Below are positions 7,860 to 16,793 of a DNA stretch of 61,183 nucleotides, piece by piece. Source of the DNA: Bacteroidota bacterium (GTDB taxonomy: Bacteria; Bacteroidota; Rhodothermia; JANXDC01); assembly GCA_025059945.1 (NCBI GenBank), contig JANXDC010000011.1, positions 80,673 through 141,855 of the forward strand, written 5' to 3'. The notes beneath the pieces were generated by a model. It saw only the letters and a program-made list of their open reading frames with translations. It made no database searches and was not told where the DNA came from. Positions within the stretch are counted from its first letter, which is position 1. Each line of letters begins with the position of its first letter. The translations under genes were made by a program, and so were the position numbers.

Positions 7860-9344
7860 CTAGTCGTTTTCCTCTTTCAGGACGCCCAGCTCGATCGGAA
7901 CCGGATAGCGCTCCGTAAAGCAGGCGTTGCAGAAGCCATCTGGGCCGTTCGTGGCCGAGCGCACGGCGCGCATCAAGCCCTCCACAGACAGGTATCCGAG
8001 GCTATCGACCTCCAAAAACTCCCGGATGCGCTCCACGTCCCGGTCGCAGCGGTTGGCCACGAGCTCTTGCCAGCTCGGAAAATCCATACCGTAAAAGCAA
8101 GGGGCGATGATCGGAGGGGAACTTACGCGAAAGTGCACCTCTCGGGCCCCGGCCTCGCGGATCATCTGCACCAGATAGCGCGACGTGGTACCCCGCACGA
8201 TGGAGTCGTCCACCAGGACCACGATGCGGTCTTTGAGCAAGCCGCGGACCGGGTTGAACTTGAGCTTCACCTTAAGCTCTCGCGCCCCCTGACCCGGCTG
8301 GATGAAGGTGCGCCCCACGTAATGGTTGCGGATGAGCCCGATGTCGAGCTTACAGGGATAGCCCAGCTTGTTGCATTCGGAGGCGTAGCCGATCGTGGCC
8401 GTGTTTGAGGAGTCCGGCACGCTGATCACGAGCGGCACCCGTTCGCCGGGGGGTACGCGGGGCACAGGGTGTTCGTGCGCCAGGGCCTTGCCCAGGCGCC
8501 GACGCACCTTGTCGACCTGTTCGCCGAAGATCCGACTGTCGGGGCGCGCGAAGTAGATGAACTCAAAGATACACTGCGCGATCGGCTCATCCGGTTCGGT
8601 CCGCAGGCTGTAGCTTCGAAGTTTGCCCGTGCGACAGGCCTCTCGATCGATCACAAGCACTTCGCCCGGCTCGATGTCCCGAATGAACTCGGCCCCGATC
8701 AGATCAAAGGCGCACGTTTCGCTTGCCACGCAGTAGCCTTCTCCGATGCGGCCCAAGACCAAGGGTCGGAACCCATGCGGATCGCGCACGGCCAGCAGGG
8801 CTTCGTCCGTCAGGATGAGCAAAGAGTAGGCGCCTTGCACCCGCCGCAGCGCATCCAGGACCTGCTCAAGCGTGCTCGCTTGAGGGCTGCGGGCGATCAG
8901 ATGCAGGATGAGCTCGGAGTCTGAGGTGCTCATGAAAAGCACCCCCTCTTGGGTGAGCCGTTGGCGCAGCTGCCGGGCGTTCGAGAGGTTGCCGTTGTGC
9001 GCCAAAGCCAGGTTGCCGTTTCGATAGTGCACGGCGAAAGGTTGTACGTTGGCCGGATTGGCCGAAGCCCCCGCAGTGGAGTAACGGTTATGGCCGATAG
9101 CCACATCGCCGTGCAGGACGGTCTCGAAAAGCTCCGGGCTTGGGAAGACGTCCGTAACCAGGCCTAGGCCCTTGTGCTGGAGCAGGACCTTACGGCCTTT
9201 TCGTTCGTCGTAGGCCAGCGTTACGATGCCGGCTGACTCCTGACCCCGGTGCTGCAGAGCGTGCAGCCCGTAGTAAGTCAAGCGGGCCGCGTCGGGATGG
9301 TGAAAAACACCAAAGATGCCGCAGTGTTCTTGGGGGCGGTCCAT
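7860..9344 (-). CDS. purF: Amidophosphoribosyltransferase (purine biosynthesis)
   Basis: Catalyses the first committed step of purine synthesis, PRPP plus glutamine to phosphoribosylamine. The start at 9344 gives MDRPQEHCGIFGVF: the nucleophile is Cys8, exposed after removal of a short propeptide, as in Bacillus PurF. An upstream ATG at 9374 is unlikely because the promoter -7 box lies at 9372-9379. The glutaminase domain (HNGNLSNARQLR, GHNRYSTAG) is followed by the phosphoribosyltransferase domain with the PRPP loop VVLVDDSIVRGTTS. Four cysteines, including the terminal pair FCNACFTERYP, match the [4Fe-4S] form of the enzyme. First gene of a five-gene operon. Confidence 0.97.
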   Translation of the reverse strand: MDRPQEHCGIFGVFHHPDAARLTYYGLHALQHRGQESAGIVTLAYDERKGRKVLLQHKGLGLVTDVFPSPELFETVLHGDVAIGHNRYSTAGASANPANVQPFAVHYRNGNLALAHNGNLSNARQLRQRLTQEGVLFMSTSDSELILHLIARSPQASTLEQVLDALRRVQGAYSLLILTDEALLAVRDPHGFRPLVLGRIGEGYCVASETCAFDLIGAEFIRDIEPGEVLVIDREACRTGKLRSYSLRTEPDEPIAQCIFEFIYFARPDSRIFGEQVDKVRRRLGKALAHEHPVPRVPPGERVPLVISVPDSSNTATIGYASECNKLGYPCKLDIGLIRNHYVGRTFIQPGQGARELKVKLKFNPVRGLLKDRIVVLVDDSIVRGTTSRYLVQMIREAGAREVHFRVSSPPIIAPCFYGMDFPSWQELVANRCDRDVERIREFLEVDSLGYLSVEGLMRAVRSATNGPDGFCNACFTERYPVPIELGVLKEEND

Positions 9345-9371
9345 GCGCTTTGCGCCCAAAGCCGGTCTAAA

Positions 9372-9379
9372 CAAAGATA
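9372..9379 (-). promoter_or_regulatory. Bacteroidota-type -7 box for the purF operon
   Basis: On the minus strand the sequence reads TATCTTTG, an exact TAnnTTTG -7 element. Transcription would begin near 9369, about 25 bases before the purF ATG at 9344. No clear -33 TTTG is visible, so the site is called on the -7 box and its position alone. Confidence 0.7.
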
Positions 9380-9398
9380 CAGGGTGTGAAGGGAAAGT

Positions 9399-10502
9399 TT
9401 AAAAGCGCTGCCCTTTCCAGTGCACCCGTTTGGAGATGAGCCAACTGAAGGGCAACAGGAGTAGGGTGGGAAGCATAAAGAGCTCTAGCAGGGGCAAATA
9501 GCGCATCACCCTCCGCAGCCGCAGCCGTCGCCGCAGCTGCCAGAGCAGCTGCGCGTCGGCCCCAAGTTTCAGGCCCCAGGCCACGGTGGTCGCCGAGGGG
9601 CTCCAAAACCAACCCACAACCAGCCCCAGATGCAACATCCAGCCCAAGGCCAGCACCAGCAACAAGCGCATGCGCTCCGGCCGGGGGGCCTCTAGGCCTC
9701 CTTTTTGCCAGCGTCGGAGCTGATCGAGCAGGGCTCGCAGGGACTCAACGGGACGGGCCGATACGGTGGTCTCCGGATCCACGAACCAGGCGATCTCCCA
9801 GCCCCGGTCGCGCACCGCGCGCAAAAGCGCATAATCCTCGGTCACGCTAAACGGGATGCGTTCATACCCGCCCGTTTCCCAGTAGGCCGTGCGTCGCACA
9901 GCCAGGTTGTTGCCGAGGGCGGTGAAGCGAAACCCCCAGCCTGCTAGGCCGGCCGTGAAGGGAGCCAGGAAGGCCCAGACGACGCGTTCCAAGCGTCCTA
10001 CCGCAGTTTCCGGGGCGATCACGGTTAGGCCACATAACAAGCCCGTTCTTTCTCGGACGTGGCTGAGCGCCCCCCGAATCCAGTTAGGAGGCACTTCGCA
10101 GTCGGCGTCCGTAAAGAACAGCCATTCGCCTCGGGCCCGATGAGCGGCCTGGGCCAAGGCGTTGACCTTCCCCTTTAGTCCGGCCCAGATCTCGGTGATC
10201 CGAAGATAATGCACATGCCCATGACGGCGAGCTAATTCCTGGCATAGCTCTGGGGTTCGATCCGTGGAGCGGTCGTCAATCAGCCATATGTCCAAGCGCT
10301 CCGTAGGGTAATCCAGCCGCACGATAGAGCGCAGCAAGGGGCCAAGGCGCCGTTCCTCGTTGCGCGCCGCCACAAGCACCGACACGGTGGGCAGCTCTGC
10401 TCCATTGCAGCGGCCGGATCGGGGTATGCGGTGCAGCCCTATGCCCAGCACGGCCAGGGCAAAAGCGTACAGGAGGGCCATCGCGATCAGGCCCGCCTCC
10501 AT
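9399..10502 (-). CDS. Membrane-associated family 2 glycosyltransferase
   Basis: 367 residues from the ATG at 10502. Longer starts up to 10628 would add a non-hydrophobic, atypical N-terminus and pass through the likely promoter. The order is an N-terminal membrane helix, a GT2 catalytic domain (VSVLVAARNEE, LIDDRSTDRT, FFTDADCEVPPNW as the DxD region, and a QLRRWQKGG motif of the Q/RxxRW type), then two or three C-terminal membrane helices. Enzymes of this shape transfer sugars to lipid carriers or lipids; the product is not predictable. It stands alone between purF and the divergent rpsF operon. Confidence 0.88.
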   Translation of the reverse strand: MEAGLIAMALLYAFALAVLGIGLHRIPRSGRCNGAELPTVSVLVAARNEERRLGPLLRSIVRLDYPTERLDIWLIDDRSTDRTPELCQELARRHGHVHYLRITEIWAGLKGKVNALAQAAHRARGEWLFFTDADCEVPPNWIRGALSHVRERTGLLCGLTVIAPETAVGRLERVVWAFLAPFTAGLAGWGFRFTALGNNLAVRRTAYWETGGYERIPFSVTEDYALLRAVRDRGWEIAWFVDPETTVSARPVESLRALLDQLRRWQKGGLEAPRPERMRLLLVLALGWMLHLGLVVGWFWSPSATTVAWGLKLGADAQLLWQLRRRLRLRRVMRYLPLLELFMLPTLLLLPFSWLISKRVHWKGQRF

Positions 10503-10534
10503 AGGCGCTCCTTCCTCGGTGCGACAGACGGCTT

Positions 10535-10542
10535 CGCAAACT
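10535..10542 (-). promoter_or_regulatory. Possible -7 box for the glycosyltransferase gene
   Basis: Minus-strand TTAGTTTG, one base off TAnnTTTG, lying 33 bases before the ATG at 10502. The match is imperfect and no -33 element is obvious, so this is a weak call. Confidence 0.35.
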
Positions 10543-10585
10543 AAACTAAAACGCTCCCCCGCACCGTGCAAGTATGTGCGCCCCG

Positions 10586-10616
10586 TTGTGCTTCGGGCGC
10601 TTGAGCCGTATCTTTG
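10586..10616 (+). promoter_or_regulatory. Promoter of the rpsF-ssb-rpsR-rplI operon
   Basis: A TTG at 10586-10588 is followed after 20 bases by TATCTTTG at 10609-10616. This is the Bacteroidota -33/-7 arrangement with normal spacing. Transcription would start near 10619, leaving a leader of about 84 bases before the rpsF ATG. The leader holds a small hairpin (TTGGG 10666-10670 with CCCAA 10677-10681). I do not see a convincing S6:S18 autoregulatory motif in it. Confidence 0.82.
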
Positions 10617-10702
10617 CGCGCACTGCATACCTACGCCCTGCTCTTCCTGGACTGGGAAGGGCTGTTTGGGATCTCGCCCAACACAACCAAAGGGGATTTA
10701 CC

Positions 10703-11068
10703 ATGACAGCGCGCGTCTTCACTTACGAAGGTCTTTTCATTCTCAATCCCATGCTTGAGGAGAAGCCTCTTCGGGAGGAAATCGACAGAATCCGGGTTTT
10801 TCTTCTGGAAAACGGCGCCGAGATCGAGGAATGGGATGAATGGGGGGTTCGGCGGCTGGCTTATCCGATTCAGAAGAAACGCAGCGGATTTTACGTGAAC
10901 TTCTTCTTCAAGGCCCCCAGCACGCTGGTGCCCAAACTAGAGCGGCAGTTCCTGCTGACCGACAACGTCATGCGGTTTCTGCTCATGAAGCTGGACGCCA
11001 AGGCCTTGCGGCACCGAGAAAAAGCCAAGGCCCAGAAGCAGGCCGAGTCCGGCAGCACCGCGGCTTAA
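10703..11068 (+). CDS. rpsF: 30S ribosomal protein S6
   Basis: 121 residues beginning MTARVFTYEGLFIL, the normal start of S6; an in-frame upstream ATG at 10574 lies before the predicted transcription start and is rejected. Core motifs WDEWGVRRLAYPIQKKRSGFYV and LLTDNVMRFLLMKLD are standard. S6 binds 16S rRNA with S18 at the 30S platform. The C-terminal tail is Lys/Gln/Ala rich. First gene of the operon, 20 bases before ssb. Confidence 0.97.
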   Translation: MTARVFTYEGLFILNPMLEEKPLREEIDRIRVFLLENGAEIEEWDEWGVRRLAYPIQKKRSGFYVNFFFKAPSTLVPKLERQFLLTDNVMRFLLMKLDAKALRHREKAKAQKQAESGSTAA

Positions 11069-11088
11069 ATCGTTTAGGAGGATAGGGT

Positions 11089-11577
11089 ATGGCCGACCTG
11101 AAGATGCCCGAAATCAACACGGTCTTGATTGCGGGCAACCTAACCAAGGATCCTATTTATCGGACCACGAGCAATGGGACGCCCGTGGTGAACTTTTATA
11201 TCGCCTCCAACCGCCGCTATCGGGACGCCCAGGGTCAATGGCAGGAGGATGTCTGCTATGTCGGCGTGGTGGCCTGGAATCGGTTAGCCGACGATTGTCG
11301 CAACAACCTGCGCAAGGGCAGCGCGGTACTGGTCGATGGAGAGCTGCAGAGCCGCACATTGCGCATGGAGGATGGTTCCCTGCGCACGATCGTGGAGATC
11401 AAGGCGCATCGCATTCAGTTCTTGAATAAACTTCGCTCCCCAAACGGGCGCGCAGCCGCTCCCGCGCTCAGCCTCGATGAGGCGCACGAGGAGGCCTCCT
11501 TCGAGGAGCGGTTTTTGTCCGAGGAGGAAGCTCGCTTGCTCCGCGGTGAGGAAAACCTGGACAACGGCAACGCATAG
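11089..11577 (+). CDS. ssb: Single-stranded DNA-binding protein lacking the acidic tip
   Basis: 162 residues with an OB fold typical of bacterial SSB ([65 protein letters not shown]). SSB coats single-stranded DNA, and its usual DDDIPF-like C-terminus recruits repair and replication partners. Here the protein ends [11 protein letters not shown], with no Pro-Phe tip. This suggests either a secondary SSB or a lineage-specific end. It sits between rpsF and rpsR, as in Firmicutes and several other groups. Confidence 0.93.
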   Translation: MADLKMPEINTVLIAGNLTKDPIYRTTSNGTPVVNFYIASNRRYRDAQGQWQEDVCYVGVVAWNRLADDCRNNLRKGSAVLVDGELQSRTLRMEDGSLRTIVEIKAHRIQFLNKLRSPNGRAAAPALSLDEAHEEASFEERFLSEEEARLLRGEENLDNGNA

Positions 11578-11594
11578 GGGAAGGGGAAGGGGTG

Positions 11595-11828
11595 ATGGCA
11601 ACCCGCAAACCTAAGCGCATTCGCACCTGCAAGTTCTGTGAGACGGGACTGGAATACATCGACTACCGCGATGTGCGGCTATTGCAGCGCTTTATCAACG
11701 AGCAGGGTAAGATCATCCCACGTCGGATCACAGGCACTTGCGCCCTGCATCAGCGCCAGCTGACGCGCGCGATCAAGCGCGCCCGGCACGTGGCGCTCCT
11801 GCCCTTCGTAGCAGAGGTGATCAAATAA
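11595..11828 (+). CDS. rpsR: 30S ribosomal protein S18, zinc-binding form
   Basis: 77 residues from the ATG at 11595 (a GTG lies just before, at 11592). It has the conserved S18 core [49 protein letters not shown] in its normal order. Two cysteine pairs, TCKFC and TCALH, give the C-x2-C...C-x2-H set of the zinc-binding (C+) S18 type, so the cell carries the metal-loaded version. SD-like GGGGAAGGGG precedes it. Confidence 0.96.
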   Translation: MATRKPKRIRTCKFCETGLEYIDYRDVRLLQRFINEQGKIIPRRITGTCALHQRQLTRAIKRARHVALLPFVAEVIK

Positions 11829-11845
11829 GGGGGAGGCCGAAGCAC

Positions 11846-12313
11846 ATGGGCATGATGCGTGTGATCCTAACGCAGGACGTCGAGAAGCTGGGTCGGGCCG
11901 GGGACGTCGTGGAGGTTCGAGGTGGCTACGGGCGCAATTACCTCATTCCGCGAGGCTTAGCGCTAGTGGCTACGCCGGGCAACCTGAGGCGGGCCGAACA
12001 GATTCGGCAGCGGCAGCTCCGGCGCGAGGCGCGTAGCCGCCAGGAGGCTTTGGAGCTAGCCGCTCGGCTGGCCGAAGTGGCCGTCACGATCCCGGCCAAG
12101 GTGGGGGAGGAGAATCGCATCTTCGGCACCGTTACCAATCAACAAGTGGCCGAAGCTTTGGCCGAAAGGGGCTTTCAAATCGATCGGCGCAAGATCGAGC
12201 TGCCGGACGACATTCGCGCTCTGGGGCAGTATCAGGCCGTCATTCGGCTTTATCAGGATATCACGGCCACGGTCACCGTGTGGGTGGTGCGGGCTGAGGA
12301 GGAGGCCTCCTAG
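11846..12313 (+). CDS. rplI: 50S ribosomal protein L9
   Basis: 155 residues with the L9 N-terminal RNA-binding domain (MRVILTQDVEKLGRAGDVVEVRGGYGRNYLIPRGLA), a long connecting helix and the C-terminal domain (GTVTNQQVAEALAERGFQIDRRKI). The start at 11846 is set by GGGGAGG at 11829-11835; ATGs at 11852 and 11855 are alternatives, and MRVIL at 11855 is closest to the usual L9 N-terminus. Last gene of the ribosomal operon. Confidence 0.95.
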   Translation: MGMMRVILTQDVEKLGRAGDVVEVRGGYGRNYLIPRGLALVATPGNLRRAEQIRQRQLRREARSRQEALELAARLAEVAVTIPAKVGEENRIFGTVTNQQVAEALAERGFQIDRRKIELPDDIRALGQYQAVIRLYQDITATVTVWVVRAEEEAS

Positions 12314-12377
12314 TCTCTGAAACCAAACCCCCTGCCCGGCGTTTACCTGTCGACAAAAGCGGCAGGATGGGGGCGCC

Positions 12378-14861
12378 ATGAATCGCGCGGGCACGCGATA
12401 CCGCATGGGGGTGCGCGCATGGAGCGCGGCATCCCTGTTTTGTATGGGGTTGCTCCCCACGCTCTGGGCTCAGTCCCGCCCTGGTTTTACGAGCCCGGTG
12501 CAGTGGAGTCTGCGCTTGGAGCCTGCGCAGGCCCAACCGGGCCAAGCGCTGCAGGCCATAGCCACGGCTCGTGTCTCGGCGCCCTGGCATCTGTACAGCA
12601 CTCAGCTACCCCCTGGGGGGCCAGTGCCCACTAGCTTTACTGTGGAAGGGGGAGGCCTGGAGCCCGCCGGACCTGTAGAGGAACCGCCTCCGAAACGGGT
12701 CTACGATCCGAATTTCAAGATGGAGGTGGGCTGGCATACCGGCACGGTCGCCTTTCGCATTCCGCTTCGGGTGCGCGCGGACCTGAAGGCGGGAGTCTAC
12801 ACGCTGCGCGTGCGCGTGCGCTACATGGTCTGTAGCGATCGGCAGTGCTTGCCGCCTACCACCGAGACGCTAGAGGCCCCACTTGCGGTGCGGCCGGTGC
12901 AAAAGGAACCGGTCCTGGATGCGCGCACTTTAGCCGGTACGCAGGTTACGGCGCCGATTGCAGAGGAGGAGGCCCAACCCCTCTACGGATCCCTGGCCAA
13001 GGTGCGCTGGAGCGCTCAGTTGGAGTCTGACTCGGTCCTTCCGGGACAAGAGGTCCGGTTGCGCTTGCGGGCCACCATCGAACCGGGCTGGCGCCTGTAC
13101 GCGGCAAGTAGCCCCCGGGGGGCGGGGCTTCCGCTTGAAATTACCCTGCCCGCCTCTTACGCGCTCCTGGGAACTTGGCAGGAGCAGGGGGCTGTGGAGG
13201 CATACGATTCTAACTTCCAGGCGCGCGTTCGTCTTTTTTCGGATCGCGCCGAACTGTGGGGGCGTGTGCGGATTCCAAACGATCTCACGGCCGGGGAGCA
13301 GACGCTCACCCTGGGGCTGCGCTTTATGGTCTGCAACGACCGGATGTGCCTGCCTCCGGCGCAGACAACCGTGCCCGTTGTGTTTCGCGTGGTGCCACCG
13401 CTTAAGCAGGTCGTTTCCGCCGGCGCCTCCGTTGCGTCCCCCCAGATCGTCCCGGATGGCCCGCTGGGAGCGGGCTTTTGGGCTTTCCTATGGCTAGCTG
13501 TTCTAGCCGGGCTGGCCGCGCTGCTTACGCCCTGCGTGTTCCCCATGATCCCGCTTACGGTGAGCTTCTTCTCCAAGCAGAGTGGGGGTCATCGCAGCCG
13601 GTCTGTGGCCATGGCCTTGCATTATGGGCTTGCGATCGTGGCCACCTTTACGGGGCTGGGGGTGCTCATGGCTCTTTTGCTCGGGGCGGCCGGTGCGGCG
13701 CGCGTGGCCGCAAACCCGTGGGTGAACCTGTTCATCGGGCTTGTCTTCGTCGCCTTTGGGCTGAGCCTGCTAGGCCTGTATGAGTTCCGCGTTCCGGTCC
13801 GACTGCTAAACGCTGTCAACCGCCTGGGCTCGACGCGCACGGACTGGATCGGCATCTGGTTTATGGGCCTTACGCTTACGCTGGTCTCCTTTAGCTGCAC
13901 GGTGCCTTTTGTGGGGGCGCTACTGGCCGCCACGGCTCTTGGGCAGTGGTTCTGGCCTATTCTGGGCATGCTCGCCTTTAGCGCCACCTTTGCGGCCCCC
14001 TTTGTGCTTTTCGCCCTCTTTCCGCACGCCCTGCAGCGCCTACCCCGCAGCGGGCAGTGGATGAACACGCTCAAGGTGGTGCTGGGATTTGTGGAGTTGG
14101 CCGCGGCCATCAAGTTTCTCTCCAACGCGGATCTCGTCTGGGGATGGGGTTTGATCTCCCGGCCGCTAGCCATTGCCCTGTGGATCGCTCTTTTTGCGGT
14201 CACGGGTTTGTACTTGCTGGGCAAGATCCGCCTGCCGCAGGAGGAGCCGTTGGCGCATGTGGGGCCGCTGCGCTTGCTCTTCGGGGTAGGCGCCATCGCC
14301 TTCTCCCTGTACCTGATCCCCGGGCTGCTGGGCGCCCCCTTGGGCAGGCTGGACGCCTGGCTACCCCCGCGGCAGGGCACGGACGTGGGCCTACTAGCCG
14401 CCTCGTCTCCGGCTGGTAGCTCAGGCCAACGGACAAACTTGGATCCCTTCGAGTGGCATCATGAGCCCGAATCGGCCATAGCCGAGGCTCGGCGCACGGG
14501 CAAGCCTATCTTTATTGACTTCACGGGTTATACGTGCACCAACTGCCGGGACATGGAGGCCAACGTGTTCCCCAAAGCGCCGGTGGCCGAGCGCATGGGG
14601 CGCGATTTCGTGTTGTTGCGCCTCTACACCGATGAGGTCACGCGCGGCCCGGAATGGCAGCGCCTGCAATTTGAGCTTACCGGCACCGTGGCCTTGCCCA
14701 CATACGTGGTGATGACCGCGGACCGGCGCGTGCTAGCCGTGCACAGCGGGATGGCCTCCGTGGAGGAGTTCGTCGCCTTCTTGGATCGCGGCTTGAACTT
14801 GGCCCGTCAGCTCTCCGAGGGGGGCAGATCCGATAACGGCGGGATCGCCCGCGTAGAATAG
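12378..14861 (+). CDS. dsbD: DsbD-type thiol:disulfide reductase with two tandem nDsbD domains
   Basis: 827 residues. DsbD carries electrons from cytoplasmic thioredoxin through the membrane to periplasmic thiol proteins. After a signal peptide there are two similar N-terminal nDsbD-type domains, each with a CxxxxC active site (MVCSDRQCLPP, C152/C157; MVCNDRMCLPP, C319/C324). Then come eight or so membrane spans with the redox pair C386 (LTPCVFPMIP) and C507 (FSCTVPF), and a C-terminal thioredoxin-like domain with CTNC at 720-723. Most DsbD proteins have a single N-terminal domain. It starts 64 bases after rplI, in a stretch with no promoter I can identify. Confidence 0.93.
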   Translation: MNRAGTRYRMGVRAWSAASLFCMGLLPTLWAQSRPGFTSPVQWSLRLEPAQAQPGQALQAIATARVSAPWHLYSTQLPPGGPVPTSFTVEGGGLEPAGPVEEPPPKRVYDPNFKMEVGWHTGTVAFRIPLRVRADLKAGVYTLRVRVRYMVCSDRQCLPPTTETLEAPLAVRPVQKEPVLDARTLAGTQVTAPIAEEEAQPLYGSLAKVRWSAQLESDSVLPGQEVRLRLRATIEPGWRLYAASSPRGAGLPLEITLPASYALLGTWQEQGAVEAYDSNFQARVRLFSDRAELWGRVRIPNDLTAGEQTLTLGLRFMVCNDRMCLPPAQTTVPVVFRVVPPLKQVVSAGASVASPQIVPDGPLGAGFWAFLWLAVLAGLAALLTPCVFPMIPLTVSFFSKQSGGHRSRSVAMALHYGLAIVATFTGLGVLMALLLGAAGAARVAANPWVNLFIGLVFVAFGLSLLGLYEFRVPVRLLNAVNRLGSTRTDWIGIWFMGLTLTLVSFSCTVPFVGALLAATALGQWFWPILGMLAFSATFAAPFVLFALFPHALQRLPRSGQWMNTLKVVLGFVELAAAIKFLSNADLVWGWGLISRPLAIALWIALFAVTGLYLLGKIRLPQEEPLAHVGPLRLLFGVGAIAFSLYLIPGLLGAPLGRLDAWLPPRQGTDVGLLAASSPAGSSGQRTNLDPFEWHHEPESAIAEARRTGKPIFIDFTGYTCTNCRDMEANVFPKAPVAERMGRDFVLLRLYTDEVTRGPEWQRLQFELTGTVALPTYVVMTADRRVLAVHSGMASVEEFVAFLDRGLNLARQLSEGGRSDNGGIARVE

Positions 14862-14875
14862 CTCGCCGTTGTGTT

Positions 14876-14883
14876 TATCTTTG
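14876..14883 (+). promoter_or_regulatory. -7 box for korAB
   Basis: TATCTTTG matches the Bacteroidota -7 consensus TAnnTTTG exactly and lies in the short gap after dsbD. Transcription would begin near 14886, 21 bases before the korA ATG. No good -33 TTG is present at the right distance. Confidence 0.65.
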
Positions 14884-14906
14884 GGTAAAACGCGGAACCG
14901 ACAACC

Positions 14907-16793
14907 ATGAGCAAACGCGACATTCGCATCGTAGAGCTGCCCGAGGTCACGGTGCGTATCGCCGGGGATTCTGGAGACGGCATGCAGCTGACGGGCAGCC
15001 AATTTACCTCTACCACCGCTCTGGTGGGCAACGATCTTTCGACGCTGCCGGACTTCCCAGCCGAGATCCGCGCCCCAGCCGGCACGACCTACGGCGTATC
15101 GGCCTTCCAGATTCGGTTTGCCAGCTCCGATATCCTGACGCCCGGAGACGAAAGCGACGCTCTCGTCGCCATGAACCCCGCCGCGCTGAAGACGAATCTA
15201 GCTCGGTTGCGCAAGGGCGGGATTCTGATCGTAAACGAGGATGCCTTCTCCGAGCGCGATCTGCAGCTGGCCGGCTACCGGTCCAACCCCCTGGAGGACG
15301 GTAGCCTAGCGGAGTACGAGCTCTACCGCGTGCCCGTGACCCGGCTCACGGAGGAGGCCCTAAAGGAGCTCAACCTGCCCTTTAAGATCGTAGAGCGCTC
15401 TAAGAACATGTTCGCCCTCGGGCTGCTGCTGTGGCTTTATGATCGGCCTATGGACCACACGGTGCGCTGGCTGGAGCAGCGCTTCGCCAAGCAGCCCGAC
15501 GTGCTGGAGGCCAATCTCCGGGCTTTGCGCGCCGGCTATCACTATGGGGATACGGTGGAGGCCTTCACCACGCGCTTTCGCATAGGCCCCGCCAAACTTC
15601 CTCCGGGTACATACCGGAACATCACGGGCAATCAGGCCACAGCCCTCGGGTTGGTAGCCGCCTCCTACCGGGCGGGATTGGAGCTCTTTTACGGCAGCTA
15701 TCCCATCACACCGGCCTCGGACATTCTGCACGAGCTGGCCCGATACAAAAACTTCCGAATCTTCACCTTCCAAGCCGAAGACGAAATCGCGGCGGTTACG
15801 GCCGTAATCGGTGCCGCTTACGGGGGTAAGCTAGCCGTTACGGGCACCTCGGGTCCGGGCTTAGCGCTCAAAACCGAGGCCATTGGGCTAGGTGTAATGC
15901 TGGAGCTGCCCTTTGTGGTCTTGGATATCCAGCGAGCCGGGCCCTCAACGGGCATGCCCACCAAGACCGAACAGGCCGACCTGCTGCAAGCCATGTTCGG
16001 CCGCAACGGTGAGGCGCCAGTCCCCATCGTGGCTCCCGCCACGCCGGGGGAGTGCTTCTGGATGGTCCTAGAGGCCTGCCGGATCGCGCTCACGTACATG
16101 ACGCCGGTGTTGTATCTCTCCGACGGTTACCTGGCCAATGGGTCCGAGCCATGGCGCATACCTGAGCCGGAGGAGCTGCCGGATCTGCGCCCGCGCTTCG
16201 CCCAGGAGCCCAACCGAGACGGCCGCTTTTTGCCGTATGTGCGAGATCCGAAGACCCTGGCCCGTCCCTGGGCGCTTCCTGGCACGCCGGGCCTGATGCA
16301 CCGGATTGGCGGGCTGGAGAAGCAACACGAGACGGGCAATGTCTCCTACGACCCGGACAACCATGACTTCATGGTCCGGTTGCGGGCCGAGAAGATCGAA
16401 CGCATCGCCGAGAGCATTCCGCCCGCGGAGCTGGAGGGAGATCCCGATGCGTCGCTCCTCGTACTGGGATGGGGCTCCACATATGGGGCCATCAAAACGG
16501 CTGTGGAGCGGTTGCGCCAGCGGGGCTATAAGCTCGCCCAGGTGCATCTGCGCTACCTCAACCCCTTCCCTCAAAACCTCGGGGAGATTCTGCAGCGCTT
16601 CGGGCGCATCATCGTGCCCGAAATCAACCTAGGGCAGCTTGTGCGCTTGATCCGGGATCGTTATCTAGTGCCCGCTGAGGGCTACAACCGGGTGCGCGGG
16701 CTGCCCTTTACGGCCTCTGAGCTGGAGGCGAAATTGCTAGAGGCGCTCACACAGGGCAACGGAAGCCCAGGAGGAAGGAACATCCATGGCTGA
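14907..16793 (+). CDS. korA: 2-oxoacid:ferredoxin oxidoreductase, fused gamma-alpha subunit
   Basis: 628 residues. The N-terminal part is the gamma domain (VRIAGDSGDGMQLTGSQF). The central and C-terminal parts are the pyrimidine-binding alpha domain (YGSYPITPASDILHELA, FQAEDEIAAVTAVIGAAYGGKLAVTGTSGPGLALKTEAIGLG) plus domain II. With KorB it forms the enzyme that oxidises 2-oxoglutarate (or another 2-oxoacid) with CoA and reduces ferredoxin. The fused architecture and YPITPxS motif are typical of two-subunit KorAB. The exact substrate cannot be fixed from sequence; 2-oxoglutarate is most common for this layout. Confidence 0.93.
   Translation: MSKRDIRIVELPEVTVRIAGDSGDGMQLTGSQFTSTTALVGNDLSTLPDFPAEIRAPAGTTYGVSAFQIRFASSDILTPGDESDALVAMNPAALKTNLARLRKGGILIVNEDAFSERDLQLAGYRSNPLEDGSLAEYELYRVPVTRLTEEALKELNLPFKIVERSKNMFALGLLLWLYDRPMDHTVRWLEQRFAKQPDVLEANLRALRAGYHYGDTVEAFTTRFRIGPAKLPPGTYRNITGNQATALGLVAASYRAGLELFYGSYPITPASDILHELARYKNFRIFTFQAEDEIAAVTAVIGAAYGGKLAVTGTSGPGLALKTEAIGLGVMLELPFVVLDIQRAGPSTGMPTKTEQADLLQAMFGRNGEAPVPIVAPATPGECFWMVLEACRIALTYMTPVLYLSDGYLANGSEPWRIPEPEELPDLRPRFAQEPNRDGRFLPYVRDPKTLARPWALPGTPGLMHRIGGLEKQHETGNVSYDPDNHDFMVRLRAEKIERIAESIPPAELEGDPDASLLVLGWGSTYGAIKTAVERLRQRGYKLAQVHLRYLNPFPQNLGEILQRFGRIIVPEINLGQLVRLIRDRYLVPAEGYNRVRGLPFTASELEAKLLEALTQGNGSPGGRNIHG

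Noticed and set aside
9345-9374. Longer purF N-terminus
   Set aside because: The start would lie upstream of the transcription start set by the -7 box, and Cys8 placement supports the shorter form.
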